Below, piece by piece: positions 61,446 through 64,000 of a DNA stretch of 64,000 bases (positions within the stretch are counted from its first letter, which is position 1; each line of letters begins with the position of its first letter). The stretch comes from DASUBN01 sp036000105 (GTDB lineage Bacteria > Pseudomonadota > Gammaproteobacteria > Natronospirales > REEB76). Under the pieces are notes generated by a model. That model had not been told where the DNA came from and made no database searches. It saw nothing but the letters and a program-made list of their open reading frames with translations. Position numbers and translations under genes: made by a program. The stretch covers positions 73,878 through 137,877 of the forward strand of contig DASYGE010000010.1 in the NCBI GenBank assembly GCA_036000105.1, read 5' to 3'.

Positions 61446-62849
61446 ATGACCGTCCGCACCCGCTTCGCCCCCAGCCCCACGGGCTATCTGCACATAGGCG
61501 GAGCCCGTACCGCGCTCTTCTGCTGGCTGTATTCGCGTCACCACGGGGGCGATTTCATCCTGCGCATCGAGGATACGGACCGGGAGCGATCCACCGAGGC
61601 CGCCGTACAAGCCATCCTGGACGGCATGGCCTGGCTCGAGCTTGCGCCCGACGAAGGCCCGTTCTACCAGACCCAGCGTTTCGACCGTTACCGGGAAGTG
61701 GCCGGCAAGCTCCTGGCCGAGGGCCATGCCTTCCACTGCTATTGCAGCAAACAGGAGCTGGAGGCCATGCGCGCCGAGCAGATGGTCCGCAAGGAGAAGC
61801 CGCGCTACGACGGCCGCTGCCGCCGGCGCAAGGAGCCCGTGCCGGGTGTCGCTCCCGTGATCCGTTTCAAGAACCCTGAGATGGGCCAGACGGTGGTGGA
61901 AGACGCGGTGAAGGGCCGGGTGGTGTTCGATAACCACGAACTCGACGACCTCATCATCGTGCGCTCCGACGGCACCCCCACTTACAACTTCTGCGTGGTG
62001 GTGGATGACATGGACATGCGCATCACCCATGTGATCCGCGGCGACGACCACCTGAACAACGCCCCCCGGCAGATGAACATCCTGAAGGCCCTGGGGGTGA
62101 CTCCACCCCGCTACGCACACCTGCCCATGATCCTGGGGCCGGACGGCACCAAGCTTTCCAAGCGCCACGGGGCCGTGAGCGTCATGCAATACCGGGAAGA
62201 CGGCTTCCTGCCCGAGGCGGTCATCAATTACCTGGTGCGCTTGGGCTGGTCCCACGGCGACCAGGAGATATTCAGCCGGGAGGAGATGGTCAAGCTCTTC
62301 GACATCGAGGACGTGAACAAATCGGCCTCTGCCATCAATCCCCAGAAACTCCTGTGGATCAACCAGCATTACATCAAGAACGGGGACGTGCCGGCCCTGG
62401 CAGCGGAACTCAAATGGCACTTGGACCGATTGGGAGTGGATACCGCTGGCGGGCCTTCCTTGGAGGGGCTGGTGAAGGCCCAGCAGGAGCGGGCCAAGAC
62501 CCTGAAGGAGATGGCGGAGGGCAGCCGCTTCTTCTTCGAGGAAGTGAAGGAGTATGAGCCCCAGGCTGCCGCCAAGAACCTGACAGCCGATGCCTTACCG
62601 GGGCTCGAGGCCCTGCGGGCAAAATTCGCGGCGCTGCCGGACTGGTCGGCTGCCGCATTGCACGATGTGCTGAACACGACGGCGGAATCCTTAGGCACAA
62701 AGCTCGGCAAGCTCGCCCAGCCGGTGCGGGTGGCAGTCTCCGGCGGCGGCGTCTCGCCGCCCATAGACGCGACCCTAGAGCTGCTTGGACGGGAGCGGAG
62801 CCTGGCAAGGTTGGATCAAGCCATCGGGTTCATACGCAAGGCGGGATGA
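61446..62849 (+). CDS. gltX: glutamyl-tRNA synthetase, canonical copy
   Basis: 467 residues. HIGH-type HIGGARTALFCWLYSR, RIEDTDRERS, zinc-like CYCSKQEL...RYDGRCR, VIRGDDHLNNAPRQ, KLSKR in GTKLSKRHGAVSVMQYREDGF and GWSHGDQEIFSREEM, as in E. coli GltX. Charges tRNA-Glu. A TAAAAT -10-like sequence lies about 45 nt before the start. The second, divergent copy is at 38878-40287. Confidence 0.96.
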   Translation: MTVRTRFAPSPTGYLHIGGARTALFCWLYSRHHGGDFILRIEDTDRERSTEAAVQAILDGMAWLELAPDEGPFYQTQRFDRYREVAGKLLAEGHAFHCYCSKQELEAMRAEQMVRKEKPRYDGRCRRRKEPVPGVAPVIRFKNPEMGQTVVEDAVKGRVVFDNHELDDLIIVRSDGTPTYNFCVVVDDMDMRITHVIRGDDHLNNAPRQMNILKALGVTPPRYAHLPMILGPDGTKLSKRHGAVSVMQYREDGFLPEAVINYLVRLGWSHGDQEIFSREEMVKLFDIEDVNKSASAINPQKLLWINQHYIKNGDVPALAAELKWHLDRLGVDTAGGPSLEGLVKAQQERAKTLKEMAEGSRFFFEEVKEYEPQAAAKNLTADALPGLEALRAKFAALPDWSAAALHDVLNTTAESLGTKLGKLAQPVRVAVSGGGVSPPIDATLELLGRERSLARLDQAIGFIRKAG

Positions 62850-62875
62850 AAGGTCATACAAGGGGGATTACTCAC

Positions 62876-63000
62876 CCCGTCCCTCCGTCCCTGGCGCTAA
62901 CGAAGATGAAGAGCCCAAGGAGGTTGCTCCTCTGTCCCTGGTGCCAACCGGCCCGGACATCCCTGTCCGGGCGCTCGCCGCTTCGCGGCTCGCCCCCATG
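62876..63000. repeat. CATCCCTG-type hairpin element after gltX
   Basis: CCGTCCCTGG-like box, a second GTCCCTGG box, then hairpin CCCGGA-CATCCCTG-TCCGGG (62952-62971) and the GCTCGCCGC-TTC-GCGGC hairpin. Same order as after miaE and after tRNA-Lys, but with a different CATCCCTG stem. Confidence 0.75.
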
Positions 63001-63019
63001 GGGATTCGGGTCGATATAA

Positions 63020-63034
63020 GGGGTTCGAATCCCA
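63020..63034 (+). other. tRNA T-arm-like remnant
   Basis: GGGGTTCGAATCCCA has the T-loop TTCGAAT within a short GGG/CCC stem. There is no matching acceptor 5' strand, anticodon arm or CCA, so it is not a tRNA gene. It could be the remains of an attachment site of an integrated element, given the phage-type gene downstream. Confidence 0.4.
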
Positions 63035-63043
63035 GGGAGACAT

Positions 63044-63080
63044 AAACAAAAAACCCGGCATTGAGCCGGGTTTTTGTTTA
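63044..63080. terminator. strong bidirectional intrinsic terminator
   Basis: CCCGGC/GCCGGG core extended by an A-tract on the left and TTTTTGTTT on the right, loop ATTGA. Confidence 0.9.
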
Positions 63081-63256
63081 TGGCGTCCCCAAGGCTTTCA
63101 AGCCAAGGCCCTCATTTCCTACGGCTTGTGCGGCGCGTGGCTCTGAGGGCAATACAAAGGCGCAGGAAGCGAAGACCTATGGCTGTTAAAATCGCCGATG
63201 GATGAACACCCTAAGCCCATTGTCTCGCGTCCGGACGCGTCCTGAGGCAGGAACTG

Positions 63257-63544
63257 ATGGGGAAACGCAGCAACGCAAGGCCTCGGGCTAAAAATCGCCC
63301 CAGGGCAACTAAGAGCGGCGCTCCCGCGGATGGTCTATTCCTGACAGAGCAGCAGCTACAGCGACTCACCGAGCGAACCAGGCCGAGCGCGCAGATGCGC
63401 GTGCTGCGCGCCCAGGGAATCGACTTCCTCCTCAACGGCGACGGCCGGCCGCTGGTGCTGTTATCCAGCCTCGAGCCCCGCGGTGGCGCGGCGCCGGCTT
63501 CCCAGCAGCCCGACTTCAGTTCATTCAGTGCCCCTAAGCGTTAA
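63257..63544 (+). CDS. DUF4224 domain protein (phage-associated)
   Basis: 95 residues. A basic N-terminus (KRSNARPRAKNRPRATK) precedes LFLTEQQLQRLTERTRPSAQMRVLRAQGIDF and NGDGRPLVLLSSLE, which matches the small DUF4224 domain as I remember it. Such proteins are commonly encoded next to phage tyrosine integrases. None is found here: the next gene is convergent. AGGA lies 5 nt before the ATG. Suggests the edge or a relic of a prophage or island. Confidence 0.7.
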   Translation: MGKRSNARPRAKNRPRATKSGAPADGLFLTEQQLQRLTERTRPSAQMRVLRAQGIDFLLNGDGRPLVLLSSLEPRGGAAPASQQPDFSSFSAPKR

Positions 63545-63548
63545 CCGA

Positions 63549-63776
63549 TTAAGCGCCCTCTTCTGCCGCTGTTGCGGCAGCACATAGCATGCTGCTCAAT
63601 ATCTCCACCGCATAGGCTGAATCGACGAGCTCCTCGCGCTGGCTATCCGGCGATTTGCTATTCAGATCCAGCGTCTGACCCTTTAGGCGACTGGCCGCGG
63701 CCCGCAGGGCATATGCGGCACTCGCCGGCGCAAAAGTGACACTCACCGTCACGGGCTTCGTGATGCTGTTGTCCAT
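63549..63776 (-). CDS. small hypothetical protein
   Basis: 75 residues, not recognised. Ala/Ser-rich and mildly amphipathic (FAPASAAYALRAAASRLKG, AYAVEILSSMLCAAATAAEEG), without a signal peptide. The strong GAGGAG 6 nt before the ATG supports translation. Convergent with the DUF4224 gene, 4 bp apart, so probably part of the same accessory segment. Confidence 0.6.
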   Translation of the reverse strand: MDNSITKPVTVSVTFAPASAAYALRAAASRLKGQTLDLNSKSPDSQREELVDSAYAVEILSSMLCAAATAAEEGA

Positions 63777-63913
63777 AGCTATCTCCTCGTGTGTTTCTTA
63801 CGTTGCTCGACCTTAGGTGCCGGGTGGGTAAGAACCGCACGAAGAGGCGGCCTGCTTATTCCCCGAGGGTGTTGTATTCACAGACACCCGGCGTCGATCT
63901 CAGGCACGAAAAA

Positions 63914-63933
63914 CCCCCAGCTATCGGGTGGGG
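63914..63933 (-). terminator. intrinsic terminator on the minus strand for a gene beyond the right edge
   Basis: On the minus strand CCCCA pairs with TGGGG, followed by GTTTTTCG. It would end a transcript entering from the right, before the promoter of the 75-residue gene. A further hairpin GCCCGC-TCATC-GCGGGC is at 63965-63981. Confidence 0.55.
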
Positions 63934-64000
63934 ATCTCCGCTTCGTCTGGCGTTCTTACGCTCCGCCCGCTCATCGCGGGCACTTTGAGTATAGACCAGG

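Larger units (their letters stand above)
62850..63256. other. 407-bp intergenic region after gltX: repeat element, tRNA-like remnant, terminator
   Basis: Holds the CATCCCTG-type element (62876-63000), a T-arm-like sequence (63020-63034), a strong terminator (63044-63080) and about 170 bp with a -10-like TTAAAAT near 63185 before the DUF4224 gene. No gene is evident. Confidence 0.65.

Noticed and set aside
62785..63045. An 86-codon frame running from the end of gltX through the repeat element
   Set aside because: It overlaps the gltX end in another frame, crosses palindromes and has no ribosome-binding site or recognisable product.

Overview
This is a GC-rich chromosomal segment of a gammaproteobacterium. 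The best evidence is gene order: asd-fimV-truA-trpF-trpB-trpA-accD-folC-SPOR-cvpA-purF, tig-clpP-clpX-lon-hupB-ppiD and mltD-gloB-yafS-rnhA-dnaQ are all arrangements typical of that class. Coding density is high, with frequent 1-17 bp overlaps and many GTG/TTG starts. I cannot place the genus. Two glutamyl-tRNA synthetases, an EpmA/EpmB-modified EF-P, type IV pilus regulators (FimV and a FimX-like protein) and Sco/PCuAC copper chaperones suggest an aerobic, piliated, free-living organism.

Layout. 1-3115 (minus): a KdpD-type sensor kinase cut by the window edge, preceded by an outer-membrane beta-barrel protein with a KdpE-like operator upstream. 3199-4349 (minus): ispA-xseB. 4350-7598: a rubrerythrin flanked by a 92-bp inverted repeat, then a cluster of a GlpC/HdrD-like Fe-S protein, an encapsulated-ferritin-like protein without a targeting tail, and a DUF3501 protein. 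7671-12021: parE and parC, each followed by a long palindrome. 12172-17813: a degenerate GGDEF-EAL FimX-like protein, then epmB / efp-epmA-msrC. 17808-19766 (minus): sco-pcuC-psd. 19842-25796: prmB-aroC-asd-fimV. 25874-34282: truA through purF. 34307-37200: glycerate kinase, a cytosolic DsbA-like protein, Ohr and MiaE. 37314-38788 (minus): lipoprotein cyclophilin-lpxH. 38878-41693: gltX(2)-cysS. 41694-42539 (minus): folD. 42682-43760: a tRNA cluster (Pro, Arg, His, a Lys fragment, Lys, Leu) with a tandem repeat containing copies of the tRNA-Lys 3' end. 43820-50333: tig, clpP, clpX, lon, hupB. 50352-50513: tRNA-Val and tRNA-Asp. 50580-62849: ppiD, fabI, mltD, gloB, yafS-like, rnhA, dnaQ, an outer-membrane hypothetical, hrpB, a PilZ-like protein and the canonical gltX. 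From 62850 to the right edge the sequence looks like accessory DNA: a repeat element, a tRNA T-arm-like remnant, a DUF4224 phage-type protein and a small orphan gene.

How the parts fit. Most genes are housekeeping: translation fidelity and EF-P modification, Trp/Asp-family biosynthesis, proteostasis, replication and topology, envelope. The less ordinary material is (i) the rubrerythrin / Fe-S / EncFtn-like / DUF3501 cluster, a plausible iron and peroxide handling unit, with a near-perfect operator overlapping the rubrerythrin promoter; (ii) two families of structured intergenic elements, one defined by a conserved apical CATCCCTG with stems that change in sequence yet stay complementary, the other by 119-142-bp palindromes placed just after stop codons; (iii) a KdpD lacking its cytosolic N-terminal sensory module, paired with a porin; and (iv) duplicated GluRS genes.
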